Positions 53,844 through 64,000 of a stretch of 64,000 nucleotides of DNA are shown here, in pieces. The DNA comes from Porphyra umbilicalis (taxonomy: Eukaryota > Rhodophyta > Bangiophyceae > Bangiales > Bangiaceae), in contig KV919063.1 in assembly GCA_002049455.2 (NCBI GenBank), positions 1-64,000 on the forward strand. The letters are read 5' to 3'. Under the pieces are notes generated by a model. The model was not told where the DNA came from and made no database searches. It saw only the letters and a program-made list of their open reading frames with translations. The first letter of the stretch is position 1; each line of letters opens with the position of its first letter. The position numbers and the translations under genes are program-made.

Positions 53844-54559
53844 GCCGTCGCCGCTGCCCGGGGGGGGGGGCACCCCCGCGCTTGCGCGCCCGGCCCTGGG
53901 GGGGGGGGGGGGGGGGGGCGGCCCCGCGAGACGCGTTCCGGCTGCCGCGCCGCGCCGATCGGGGGGTCTCGCGCGGCGGCGGCCCGGCGGTTGGTCGGCG
54001 CCGCGGGCCCGCGGAGTGTGTGGAAGGGAGGCAACGCCCGGCGACATGACCCCCCCCTCCCGCCCCCAGGGCCGGGCCCGGGAGCGGCTCGCGCGTGAGC
54101 CGCAAGCCACCCGGGGGTGTCATGCAACCAATAGATTTGGCAAGTCCTTGTGCGCACACATCATTGGGAAAACATGCCGCGCAGTGGGGGCTGACCAGGG
54201 TCCACCCACAAACGCCGGTGGGTCACATGTGAGAGAACTTTCCGGACGAGATCGCGCCCTTAACTGATTATTCAAGAACATATTCGCTATACACTTTTGG
54301 CCAGAATTCCATGGGTCATGACGGTCTGGATTTCGCTCAAGAGCAAAAGTTCTCTCAACGAGAAGTAGAACACTCGGTTGTGCCTGGCCATCGGGGCCGA
54401 CAAGAAACAGCGCTGTCCGAGCCGCGTATCGCTCAACCACTGTGGCACGTGCCGGCCACCAGCCATCGGTGGGGTGTATGATGTATCTGAGAGAGTCACC
54501 AACGCCTTGTCATGGGGGTGCTGCGAGCTGTCCATGCCAAGCCATGCAAGAGCTCATAA

Positions 54560-54584
54560 ACATACGCGGGGATCCCGCGTATGT
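54560..54584. repeat. Hairpin, 11-bp arms with 3-base loop
   Basis: ACATACGCGGG (54560-54570) pairs with CCCGCGTATGT (54574-54584). Two copies of CGGTATACCGTC follow at 54591-54602 and 54639-54650; the palindrome CGGTATACCG also occurs at 674-683. These may be relics of one repeat family. Confidence 0.6.
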
Positions 54585-56061
54585 CTGTACCGGTATACCG
54601 TCGCTTGACGGGCTCGGCCAATCAAATCAACGTTACGTCGGTATACCGTCACACGGTTTGCAACTGCGAACGGGCCTCAGCCAAAGGCGATGCACCAATT
54701 CGAGCCATCACTTGCTTGTGGCAGATGAGGACTTTCTGGTGGCAGTGGCTCAAAGCTCCCAAAGGCCTGTCTACGAAAACGTATCCAAAGAAGATAAGGA
54801 CAGACGGTATGTCGGGAGCTGTCCGCCAAAGTGAAAGTCGCAAGCCCCACCGCAAGACTGTGCCGGAATGTGTCGTTTTTTTTTCCACCTCACATCCCTC
54901 CTACGTAGCTCTCTCGTTGGCCATAGGCCCAAGGCTTAGTCTCCCGACTCGGGTTAGCCAGACTTTTGCTTGGACCTTGCGGCCGGCGCAGCGGAGCGCA
55001 TCCCCCCCGCGAGTGATATTCAGAGGCGGGGGGGGGGGGGGGGGGGGTTGGCACGTTTGGGCGGCGGCACGCCGGCGGGATTCCGTTTTGGCGGCGGACA
55101 CGCTGGGCGGGCGCGCCCGCTGCCCGGCGGTGAGGGGCCCGGCCCCGTTTTAGCCCATTTTGCGGCCAACCGCCCGCGCCCGTCGCGGCGTCGGCCGGCC
55201 GCACCTATTTTGGGGCGGTCGGCGGCGGCGGCCGCGGTCCCCCGGCCGGGCCGCAGCGGGGCTTTGAACGTGGGGCCCCCGCGCGCGCTTGGCACCATCG
55301 GGGGAGCGAGGCGTGGGACGGCAGCGCCCGGCCGGCGGCGGCGGATGGCGTGGCCAGGCGGCGAGCGGTGAGCTGGACGCTGGGCCCAGCCAGAGGGGGG
55401 GGGGGGTGTGGGGTGGGGGTCCGACCCGCATTCAAATCTGGCGCCACCTTTGGGGAATTTCCCGGTGGGCGGCCGCGGAAGCTCGTACGCGTGCCAGCTG
55501 GCGACTGGACCCAGCGTGCGCCGGCCGGGGACGAGCGGCAGGGCTTTTCGCGTGGAAACGGCCGGCGGCGCGCCGCGGACGGTGTTTGAAAGCCGCGCCG
55601 CCGCGCTGCCGCGTCCCGACGTCGGCAGCCCAGCCGTCGGCCGGGCGTCTCGGGGTCGGGGGCTACGTGAAAGTGCTGCCACGGTGCGTGGTGAGGGGGC
55701 CGCGCCACAGAGAGGCGAGGCAATCGGTCGAGCAGGGGCACCGGTTCACGTCATATCGCGTCCCCCCCCCCCCCCTCCCCCCCCCCCCCTCTTGGTTGAC
55801 GTGCACTCACAGGACCCGGTGGGGGGGGCCGTGCACGAGGCGACGGTGTGTCGCACAGCGCGGGAGGGGATTGCAGCGTCGCTGTGACGGCGGTCGGGCG
55901 CGTCGACGAGCCGCGGCGCGAGGCACGCCAGCCGCCTCCGTCGACGGCCAGCGCCCCCCCTCGGATTTGACGGTCGCTGCCGCCTGCGGACGCGGTATGC
56001 GCTGCGCAAGCGGCGGTCTCGCGGGCGGCCGCGCGGACGCCGAGGACGGGCAGCGCCGACT

Positions 56062-57038
56062 GCGCAGTGCACCTCGTTGCTGGATCCTCCACGAGCCCGT
56101 TTTTCCCCCAAATCGCTCGTACAAAAACTTGCACGATCCCTCGTAAACGCCTGTACGAGGCGTTTTTCTTGCAAAAACATGTTGAAACATGCAAACGTTT
56201 GCATGACTGCATTTTTCAATGACTTCTTGGATGCACCAGAAGCCTCTTTGAGAGCCGCTTCCTATGGTCTTGAGCGACATGGTGAAAATACGCATGTGCA
56301 AACGTACACATGTGCTCAACAAGTGCGTGCGAGCGCTCCCATCCTTCCAACGAGGTGTTTTCGATTTTCTTGCACGCTTCAAGACACCGTGTTCGAGGGG
56401 TGCGTATCAGGTCGTGCCCGGGGTCTGGAGGTGCTGGGAAAGTACCTTTTTGCCACAGTTATCTGCCGGTCTGTCCGACTTTGTCACACTTACAATACTG
56501 CCAGCCGCAGGAGCCCTGCCACAAACGGCGACCGGCAATGGCTGGGGAAATGAGATTTCCCATTCCACTAAGTTCTTCGACGAGTGCCAAAGAACGGTGC
56601 ATCCCGAGCGGAAAAGCGGCTTCCCGGCGGCCACCAAGCCGCGGGGGGATACGGCGCGATCCGTAGAGACGCGTCAGGCTGTGAAAGTTGCCTGCTCTCT
56701 TCCCACTCACCGCCCCGGAGTCGGCGCAACCTTCCTCTGCTCGTGGGCTGCACTATGGTGTCCTTCTACGTATTTCGTGCCCTACTCGGCACAGATCCGG
56801 TACTGAGCACCGCACCCGTTTAGTGTATCAAGTCGCACTTGTAAGAACTTGAGCGGACTTCATAGAGCTCTTAATCACGCCCTAATCTCGTCGCCATCAC
56901 GCAACAACGAGTTTCTTGGACGGGATACGAGCAAACACTCCCAGCGGGCGAGCAGGAGCCCGTTTTCGACAAGCGTTTACGAGCGATTTGGGGGAAAAAC
57001 GGGCTCGTGGTGGATCCAGCAACGAGGTGCACTGCGCT
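56062..57038. mobile_element. Non-autonomous DNA element with 60-bp terminal inverted repeats
   Basis: The left terminus 56062-56121 (starting GCGCAGTGCACCTCGTTGCT) and the right terminus 56979-57038 are exact complements except at one of 60 positions. Similarity extends imperfectly inward (TCGTAAACGC words). The 850-bp interior is lower in GC than the surroundings and has no reading frame resembling a transposase, so the element is probably non-autonomous. A target-site duplication could not be defined with confidence, so the superfamily is open. Confidence 0.8.
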
Positions 57039-57817
57039 GGGACGGCACGAGCCTTGTGGCGGTTGCGTTGTAGGATACTGTACGCAATGGGGAGCGGGAC
57101 CTGATTTGTGGTCAACAACCAGACACCCGCGGTGCAGTATCATCGCGCCAGATTGTTGATCCTATCGTCCTGGCTTCAGCGCGCCCTTTCTGTTCCGAAT
57201 CCGGAAGAGGCACGCGTTGGTTGTGTCGCAACCATCGACGTCTCCATATCCCTCCGCAGGCTACCTGTACTGTCATCACCTTTGGGGATAGCCGCACGCC
57301 CTCGAGCGGTAGCACCCCTCCCTCTCCTCGGCACCAACGTTGCTGACCGCGGAGTGCACCCTCTTCCCCATGGGGGAGAGGGTGCCCACAGCTGTCGGCC
57401 CACAGGCACACACCCCATTCGCTCCGTGGACCCAACACCAACGCATGCAGTGCCATTTTCAAGGCGCCTTCGACGAGCATGTAAGGCAATACATGGTTGC
57501 AGACGAGTCTGAAACAACCCCATCCCACCCGCGTGAGGCCGCCCACCCCCCATCGCTTCCAAAGTCGTACGGACCACCCTGGCAAGCCGACGGCCCTCTC
57601 GACGCATCCGCCACGGTCGCTCCGAGTGGGAACCCGCAACCAGCGTCCCGACGCACAAAAAAAAAGAACAAGAGGTCACCCGCCAGCCCAGTCCACCCCC
57701 GGGCCAAGAAAACAGGAACGAAAAAGAACGAGTGACAAAGGGATGTATGTTTTGTAGTGGCACCCACCAGCCTCTTCTCCACCCCCCCCCCCGCCCCACG
57801 CCCCCATCCCCCAGACC

Positions 57818-58985
57818 CTACTCCAACTTGCCAAACGCGGTCAACACGGAGAAGAGCAAAAACAGCACGCCGCCAATGAGCGCGACGGCGCGCTCGGAAA
57901 TGGAGGCGGCCAACAGGCGCCCGCCGACGACCGCGATCGTCGTGCACACGGTGTGCCCCGCAATCCCCCCGAGCGTCACCCCATACACGTTCTTGGCCGC
58001 CGCAAGCGCAATCGTCGCAATCTGCGAGCGGTCCCCCCACTCGGCCACGAACGTGAGGCTAAACGCGCGCACAAAGACCGGGGAGACGAGCGTAAACACC
58101 ATTACCTGCGCGCGCTTCTTCATCGGCACGCCGCCCGAGCCAGAGGCGGCCACGCCCGAGCCGCCGCCGCCGCCGCCGCCCGCCGAACCCGCCTCCCCGT
58201 CGGCGCCCGTGAGCTCCTCCTCCACCTCCGCCAACTCCCCCGACTCGTGCCCCGGCACGCGCATGCGCCACCAGTCGCGGAGGAGCACCGCGCCAAAGTA
58301 GGCAAACAACACCGCCGCGGCCATGGACGTGTAGTGCGCGTCAAAGAGGAGCGGGAACGCCTTGCCGAGCGCCGCCGACAAGACGGTCATAATCGCGAGC
58401 GCGGACAGGGCGCCACCGAGCACCGCGCCGCGGCTAAACCGCATCGACAGCAGCGCCGCAATGAAAAACGTCTTGTCCCCCGCCTCCGTGACGAGGATCA
58501 TGAGGAAGGATTGGGCAAAGGCGGTGAAAAAGCCGCTGCCGGTGAGGCGCCGCGACGCCCAGGCGGGGAGGGACGCCAAGACGCTCGCGGCCACGTCGCG
58601 GGAAAGGTGCCCGCCCGCCGTCGCCAGCGGCGCGCCCGTCACCACCGCCGCCACCGCCGCGGCGGCGGCGACGGCAGCGGCGGCGGCGAGGAGCGCCACG
58701 CCCCTCCGAGCGGGGACGACCATCTCCCCGCCGGTCGCGGCGGCGGCGGCAGTGTCGGCGGGGGCGCCCAAGCCGCCGGTGCCGGCGCGCGGCGCGCCGG
58801 GCGCGCCCGTGCCAGTGCCCCCCGCGCCCGTGCGTCGGGCCCGCCCCGACCGCACCGCGCCACCGCCGGCGGTGCCGTTGGCAGACACGCCCGTGGCGGC
58901 GGTGGCGGCGGCGGTGGCGGCGGCGGTGGCGGCAGCGGCCTTGCCCCCACCCACGCCGGGCGGTACGTCACAAAGTACGCTGCCG

Positions 58986-59059
<74 letters not shown>

Positions 59060-59083
59060 GCCACCACCACGCCGGGCACACAT
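57818..59083 (-). CDS. GDT1: GDT1/TMEM165-family cation transporter
   Basis: GDT1 family proteins (UPF0016) carry Mn2+/Ca2+ in Golgi or plastid membranes; plastid PAM71-type members supply manganese to photosystem II. The 421-residue intronless protein has both family signatures, EAGDKT in FLMILVTEAGDKTFFIAAL and EWGDRS in TFVAEWGDRSQIATIALA, each in a three-helix repeat. Helices include GAVLGGALSALAIMTVLSAA, YTSMAAAVLFAYFGAVLL, and the C-terminal AVALIGGVLFLLFSVLTAF. A charged loop (ELAEVEEELTGADGEAG, then a Gly run) separates the halves. The long N-terminus starts MCARR followed by polyglycine from (GCC)n, then Ala/Thr/Arg-rich sequence and one more hydrophobic stretch, suggesting plastid targeting; Golgi location is not excluded. 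A TATA-like ATTTTATCG lies about 50 bases upstream of ATG 59083 (59126-59138). Stop TAG 57818. Confidence 0.93.
58994..59050. repeat. (GCC)19 trinucleotide array in the GDT1 N-terminus
   Basis: Nineteen uninterrupted GCC units, read as polyglycine (or polyalanine if frame differs) near the start of the transporter. Because the array precedes the targeting region, its length and frame matter for the N-terminal sequence. Confidence 0.85.
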
Positions 59084-59674
59084 TAGCCGAGGGGGGAGGG
59101 GCGGTACGGGTCGCGAGCGGCGTGCGATAAAATGGGGCCGCCGCCGCGCGTCGTCGCCCCACAGGAGGGGGACGGGATGGACGAGGGCCCGCCGCGGGCG
59201 CGCGCGTGCGCGGGCGTGCGGGCCCCCCCAACCGGCGCGCGCGCTGGCGGGGCTGTCGGCAGTGGCGGTCGCGCGCGCCTCAGCAATGGTACCGGGTGGG
59301 GGGGGGGGGGGGGCGGGACGCAGGGGTCGTGGCTACCACCGCCGTCTGCGTGCGCTGGCGCCCGCGTCGCGTGGGGGGGTGGGGCGGACTGCGCGGGCCG
59401 TGGTCGACGGCGACGCGGACGTGGATGGGCGGTGCCGGCGCAGTGGGGGGCGCAGGACAGCAGGGATCGACCCCGCGCGGATCGATTGACAGTGGGGCGG
59501 CGGCGGCCGCACGAAACTCGGAGCAAATGCACGGAATTGACAGAGAAGCGCCGTGGATTGGGCAGCTTACACAATTACCAGACCCTCGGCAGCGAGCGGC
59601 CCGCGGAGCAGAGGAGTGATGACAATCATTTCTGGGCCTTGATATTGAATCGTATGGGGCGATTGTTATTGATT

Positions 59675-59807
59675 ACAGTGCGTTCTCGTTACAAGAGACA
59701 GCTGATTCAGCTCAATATGAGTAAAAGTGGCCTACACGCACTGGAATGGAAGACTCGCGACCCATATTCTCTTGTAGACGATTCTCTTGTAACGAGAACG
59801 CACTGTA
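59675..59807. mobile_element. Tc1/mariner-pogo type MITE with TA target duplication
   Basis: Inverted termini beginning CAGTGCGTTCTCGTTACAAG (59677 onward) and ending with the exact complement at 59805 are flanked by TA on both sides (59675-59676 and 59806-59807). The pairing is perfect for at least 23 bases plus the flanking TA. Total element length is 129 bp, with no coding capacity. CAGT ends plus TA duplication are typical of the Tc1/mariner superfamily including pogo/Tigger derivatives. Confidence 0.85.
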
Positions 59808-60260
59808 ATCACCGGCGATGATTATAATCATTCGGTGCCTTTACGAAGGAAATGAAGTACGCTTAAATATTACAAAAGTTCATTCAAGTCGTTATTAGAA
59901 GTCACAAGCGAACTTACTAAACATCATGTACACTACGAGTGTGACTTTGGCAGGGTCGCAGGCTGTGTTCCTGCCGCAAGAAGACAGTGCCACCACCGCC
60001 ACCGCTGAGCGGCAACTGATGGCAAAAAACAACGGTGGGGCTGAAGCGACACGTTTTTCTGGGTAGTGAGACTCAGGTCTGGCCCGGGCCATTGTGCGAG
60101 ACGACGCCGTGGCTTTGACAAAGCGTCCTCCTGCGCTCCAGTCGCTTCACTGGCCATGAAAAACGCATGGGTGGCCAACGTGAATCGGCCACACCTGGCA
60201 ACCTCACTCAGATGTACTATGTACGATGCGGCAATTGTGTCCTGATGCCATGGCCCTATG

Positions 60261-60283
60261 GGAACAGATGCAGGATAAAACCC
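60261..60283 (+). repeat. Dispersed 23-bp repeat, copy 1
   Basis: GGGAACAGATGCAGGATAAA plus ACC recurs exactly, in inverted orientation, at 63299-63321. A shorter related sequence (GATCCGGGTTTTATCCCGG) sits at 63237-63254. Probably pieces of one mobile-element family. Confidence 0.7.
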
Positions 60284-63200
60284 GGATATCCCAGGATCTA
60301 CAGTCTGTCTCACTCTATTAGTCCTCTGAGAACCGCACATTTTTTGGAGAGACCAGAACTCCGCCGCTACGACCGCAAATGACAAGCAGTCTTCACACAA
60401 GGGATAGAGACCCCCAAAACCTTTTTACTGCAAGAAATGGTACACATTATTCTGTAGGAAGCCCTTCAACGGCACACCTATGTCGAAAAGATACGGCTCA
60501 GACGCATCGTTTTCAGGCCTTCCGGCACACTGGGCGAGTCGCACAAGGTCACAGCACCGTTTCTCGCATTTGTCCCATGTTCATATACCTCGTGCATTCG
60601 AGTGCACTACTCTGCGCAGCGCTCCAATCCCACTGGCCGAAGGTAGACGTCCGTAAAGAGTATGTCGAGAAGAAGCGGAAGCGTTTTGTTGCAGCGATCC
60701 CCTGACATTGGGAGGCTACTTAAAAGTTCGCTCATCCAGAAGTGCGATCTCCTGGGCGAATTTTGAGATTTGATATCACGAGATCCGGCAGTCCATCGAG
60801 TCGCGCGCATCGTCAGTAGCCAATGAGCGCCTGTGCATGGGCACTCCCAAATTAAATCCAGGAATGCCCTCGAAAGCCTCTTTGAGTGGCTCAAGCGCCA
60901 TCGCACACCTACCCCCCCACCCTTTCCCCGCCGTCGCTGTCGTGCCTCCCGCGGTCGCCGTCATGGGGCAGCGTGTGTGTGCCACTGCACCGGTGGCCGA
61001 AGCGGACTATTCGCTCCAGAAAAGCAACGACGCCGCCGGGGAGCGCTATGCGGGGGGGGGGCGGGAAGGGGGTGGGGGGGGGCTTGGGGGAACAGCTGCT
61101 CCGCAACTGCAGTTGCTTTGCGTCGGCGGTGACGAGCGTCGCGCCGGCAGCGACGAGCGCCGCACTGCACTTCAGCGCGGCGGCTGACGCCGCCGGCGAC
61201 GGGCGTGCTTCAACCGCCGACGTGGTCGCGTGCGCCGCACCCGCCATGGCAAGCGGCGTCAGCGCTACGGCTGCACCCGCCGCTGCCGGCGGCGGCGCTG
61301 CGATCGCAACCGTATCCGGTACCGCGCCTACATCCACCGCCCCGTTGCCGACCCCACAGCCCGCACGGGCCAACCGCGCCGGCCCACCACCAGAAGGGTC
61401 CGAGCGTAGGCGGGTGGGGGGGGGGGGGGGCAGGGGGCGGAGGCGGCACTGCGCTCAGACAACGCGCGTGCGGGGGTGGTGGCAGTCGGCGCCGACAGCC
61501 AGGGCAGCATGCCGCCGACGCTGGTGGGCGTCCAGCTGTGCACATTAGTCGGAGGCCGCTGCCAGTCAGTTGATATGGCTGACGCTTCTCAAATACTTGT
61601 TCACCGTGTATTTTCTTCCTTTGGTCAGCTGTCACCGTCCTTGCTGCTTATCCGTGCGGCATCACGAGATCTCGCTCACGAGGCTGAAAACGTAGCCTCC
61701 CTGTCCTTGCGTTCCTCCCGATTTGGTCAGTCATAAATCGGGTGCTGTCGAGAATCGGGCGGATCCGATCCCCCTGATCGATTCGAATGCGAAAGTGGGC
61801 ATCAACGGGTGGGATGTGCTGCGCTTCGTGCTCCGTTTTTTCTTCTGAGGACCCGAGGGCCACTCTCTGATACGTCTACGAAGTTTGGGGTCGATTGATG
61901 TACATGCGCCGAAGCCAGAGCCGTTTTTCCATAGGACTAATAAGATGAGATAGACTTTAGAGACTCCTGCCGCAAGAAAGGAGCGGGTGCTGTGTGCTTA
62001 CAGAAACACGATGCTCGCCACAGGTGCTTCTGGGCGCCTTCCAGCACAGAATGACAGCGTGGACTTTTTTTCGACATCTGATTGGTCGGTCGGCTCACGT
62101 TGTTTGACCCTTGGAGAGCCCAAGTTGGCGACTGCACGTCTTGGCCGCGGCGTCCCGTCCACAACGAACTGATCTGCTCCGTACTGCGGTTGCCTTCGTC
62201 GTGGTTGTGTGTCGTGCGTGAGGCTGTTTGAATTGCCTGCCCACCGTGCGTGACATGTCAGGTATATCTTTGTGTCGCTTTTCGGGGGGGGGGGGTGAGG
62301 CGCGGATCCTTGCGGCGGTCGGTGGCCGCGCCTCGAGTGCCGCGCCCTCCTCGTGCAGGTCCCGTCTCCACCCGCAACTCACCCCCGTCCGTTCCTTTAT
62401 TCACCTTATGCGCTTGGCTGCTTCCTCTTTTCCATGTTAATTTGCCCACCTGTGTCTAACTGCTGACTTCCTGCGGGGGTGCAGGATGTGGGGGGGGAGG
62501 TGGCGTCCCTTTGTACGAGGATGGGGGGGCGGTTGCTTGAAGCATCTTGTGTTGCTCGGGTAGCTTGCAGTGGACTCGAGGGTGTGACGCAGGCCGTCAT
62601 ATGTGGCGCAGGGTCGTGCCATGATTTCTTGCCTCCAACGGGACGTCTTCTGACCGTTTTCCTTTTGCTCTGTTGTTCCACGTTGCTGTTTCCTTCTTTC
62701 TTTTCTTTCTTTATTTCTTGTGCTCGACTGGGCTTGTCCTCTCAGTACGGGGGTGGGGGGGGGAGAGATGAGGATGGCGCTTTTCTGTGAGGGGGGGAGG
62801 GGGGATGTGGTGGCTCATAGTCAGTGTGTCCGGGCCAAGTGCTTGTTGGTTGGCGTCCTAGTGGTGCTGGGTGACGGGCTTGGCTCTGTCTTCGCCTTTA
62901 TGACGGTGCATATGGTCGTTGCGCCAAAAGCTGGACAGTCTCAGACAGGCGGATCGACGTTTGGACCAATCAAACGCACAAAAGATCCTCTTTGACAGGC
63001 CTGGACTCTCCACTTTTTGGCGGAACGACAATATGGGGGTGGTAGTGGCGGTGGGTGACCGTGGCGGTGGCCGTGGTCGCCGTCTTCCGCCCTCGTGGCC
63101 TTTGCGTATGGTTCCAATAAATAAAACCACGGTACTGAATATGGTCACAGAACGGCTGTAATGATGAGGATGGCGAGGCACCATGCTGCTGTCGGCTGTC

Positions 63201-63298
63201 CGCGAGGGCGATTGTGAGCCAATCAAACTGCAATGGATCCGGGTTTTATCCCGGTTCCGTTCGCGGCCCAGCGGGTCTGTGTCCGTGCCGTTGATCCC

Positions 63299-63321
63299 GG
63301 TTTTATCCTGCATCTGTTCCC
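63299..63321 (-). repeat. Dispersed 23-bp repeat, copy 2 (inverted)
   Basis: Exact reverse complement of 60261-60283. The 3-kb between the copies has no transposase-like frame, so whether they bound one element is open. Confidence 0.7.
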
Positions 63322-63740
63322 GCAGGGTGGCAAGCTTGGGTTTTTCTGGAGAGGCCTGTCTTCATGTACATGTGTCGCTCTCCGACGCTCTATCACTTCG
63401 CTCAAACTCTGTCTTTACTCTTCCATGCGCCCAGATTCGTCAGACTGCCATTCTCGTTGCCAGGTCTGCCATCTGTGGAAGCGTAGCGTGTGAGTGTAGG
63501 AGTGCATGTCCTTAGTATTACTGACACAAATGATAGTCGTGGACTTGCCAAACAGCCAGTGAAATGCTTGATTCTGCAACTTGGCGAGCCAACCAGATGT
63601 CTCTGCCCTTTAGTAGCCCCCATCATGTAAGCTCAACTGTAAAGTACCGTGCATGCCCATGTGATTATCATCATCAGCCCCGTGATGAAAAATGATTATC
63701 GTCATTAAAATCACCGTGATTAAAATCACATAAAAATTAC

Positions 63741-63875
63741 CTGCCACCTCTGCTGCGGAAGCAGCGGCCGAGGCACCGTCGACTGTGGGAACTGTCGACG
63801 CGGTCACGGGCAGCGCCCCAGGACCCGGCACGGCGGCTCGCACGTGGGCGGGCGGCCGCCATGGTCAAGGCCAAG
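63741..63875 (-). CDS. Possible exon of a leftward gene at the window edge
   Basis: On the minus strand a T12 tract followed by CGTCTGCAG makes a strong 3' splice site before 63875, and AGAGGTGGCAG/GTAATTTTTA makes a 5' splice site at 63741/63740. The enclosed 135 bases contain ATGGCGGCCGCC (ATG 63863) in good context. The reading frame and the neighbouring exons cannot be established, and the upstream part lies outside the window. It may also be a chance pairing of signals. Confidence 0.2.
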
Positions 63876-64000
63876 CTGCAGACGAAAAAAAAAAAAAGGG
63901 CAGACCCCACCCACTTGCGGAGGCTCTCCCCATGCGGCCGCTGCCCCCCCACGCCCCCACTCCCCGCCGCATCGCCGCAGAGCGGCTCAGGCCCACGGCG

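Larger units (their letters stand above)
53252..57817. other. 4.6-kb region without a supported gene, with one TIR element
   Basis: 53.25-54.1 kb is the GC-rich 5' flank of the large gene, with a G29 run (53468-53496) and a TATA-like CCTATACATTG read leftward near 53358-53369. From 54.1 to 54.95 kb and 56.1 to 57.1 kb the DNA is much less GC-rich and resembles decayed mobile DNA. The 56062-57038 element is listed separately. A rightward frame at 57370-57735 ends in a Lys-rich tail but has no family match and lies where 3' UTR sequence of the transporter is expected. Confidence 0.5.
59084..64000. other. 4.9-kb right region without a firm gene
   Basis: After about 59.5 kb GC drops and the DNA resembles mobile-element-rich intergenic sequence. 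Contents noted: a mariner-type MITE (59675-59807), a dispersed 23-bp repeat in inverted copies (60261-60283 and 63299-63321), a GC-rich island at 60.95-61.55 kb with weak coding frames broken at G runs, a pyrimidine tract near 62690-62725, and a possible exon at the right edge. No family was recognised. Confidence 0.5.

Noticed and set aside
57370..57735. Rightward frame of 121 codons ending in a Lys-rich tail
   Set aside because: No family match, unusual composition and location in the expected 3' UTR of the convergent transporter gene.
60963..61736. Possible gene starting MGQRVCATAPVAEADYSLQK with frame changes at G runs
   Set aside because: Both strands give equally open Ala-rich frames, no family is recognised, and two or more frame corrections would be needed. 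Too weak to list as a gene.

Overview
The window looks like nuclear DNA of a GC-rich, intron-poor photosynthetic eukaryote, most likely a red alga of the Porphyra/Pyropia type; the organism is an inference. Support comes from typical eukaryotic genes (eL30, PRP38, NOP53, CSN6, UBR7, a PIP kinase), two nucleus-encoded plastid proteins (PGK and an MPBQ/MSBQ methyltransferase) whose transit peptides both begin MAFV, and a mean coding GC so high that long antisense reading frames occur everywhere. Spliceosomal introns are few and short (212 to 381 bases) and nearly all begin GTACGT.

Layout: 1-4.8 kb is gene-poor. From 4.8 to 19.7 kb genes are dense: a C2H2 zinc-finger protein (+), PRP38 (-), NOP53 (+), VTE3-like methyltransferase (-), RPL30 (+), UBR7 (-), NSE1 (-), a plastid membrane protein of unknown role (+) and a phosphatidylinositol-phosphate kinase (-). 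After a 3.6-kb gap come an OTU-UBA deubiquitinase (+) and an RCC1-repeat protein (-). A cysteine-rich repeat protein (+), an EF-hand membrane protein (-) and plastid PGK (+) occupy 29.9-34.6 kb. CSN6 (+), a secreted trypsin-malectin zymogen (+), a single-pass membrane protein (-), a five-bladed glycosidase-like propeller (+) and a very large low-complexity protein (-) fill 36.4-53.3 kb. The final 11 kb holds a GDT1/TMEM165-type cation transporter (-), lower-GC sequence, one 977-bp element with 60-bp terminal inverted repeats and a mariner-type MITE.

Functionally this is an ordinary mixed nuclear neighbourhood: ribosome biogenesis (NOP53, eL30), splicing (PRP38), ubiquitin/COP9 control (UBR7, OTU, CSN6), genome maintenance (NSE1), plastid metabolism (PGK, VTE3) and a run of extracellular or membrane proteins at 40-48 kb. 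Several divergent pairs (PRP38/NOP53, NSE1/plastid protein) share short 5' intervals. A strong technical pattern runs through the window: at least eight genes lose frame exactly at G or C homopolymers of 9 or more bases, and the clear single-run cases are all explained by one missing base. These are probably consensus errors rather than pseudogenes, so several coding sequences below are given as spans with noted frame breaks.
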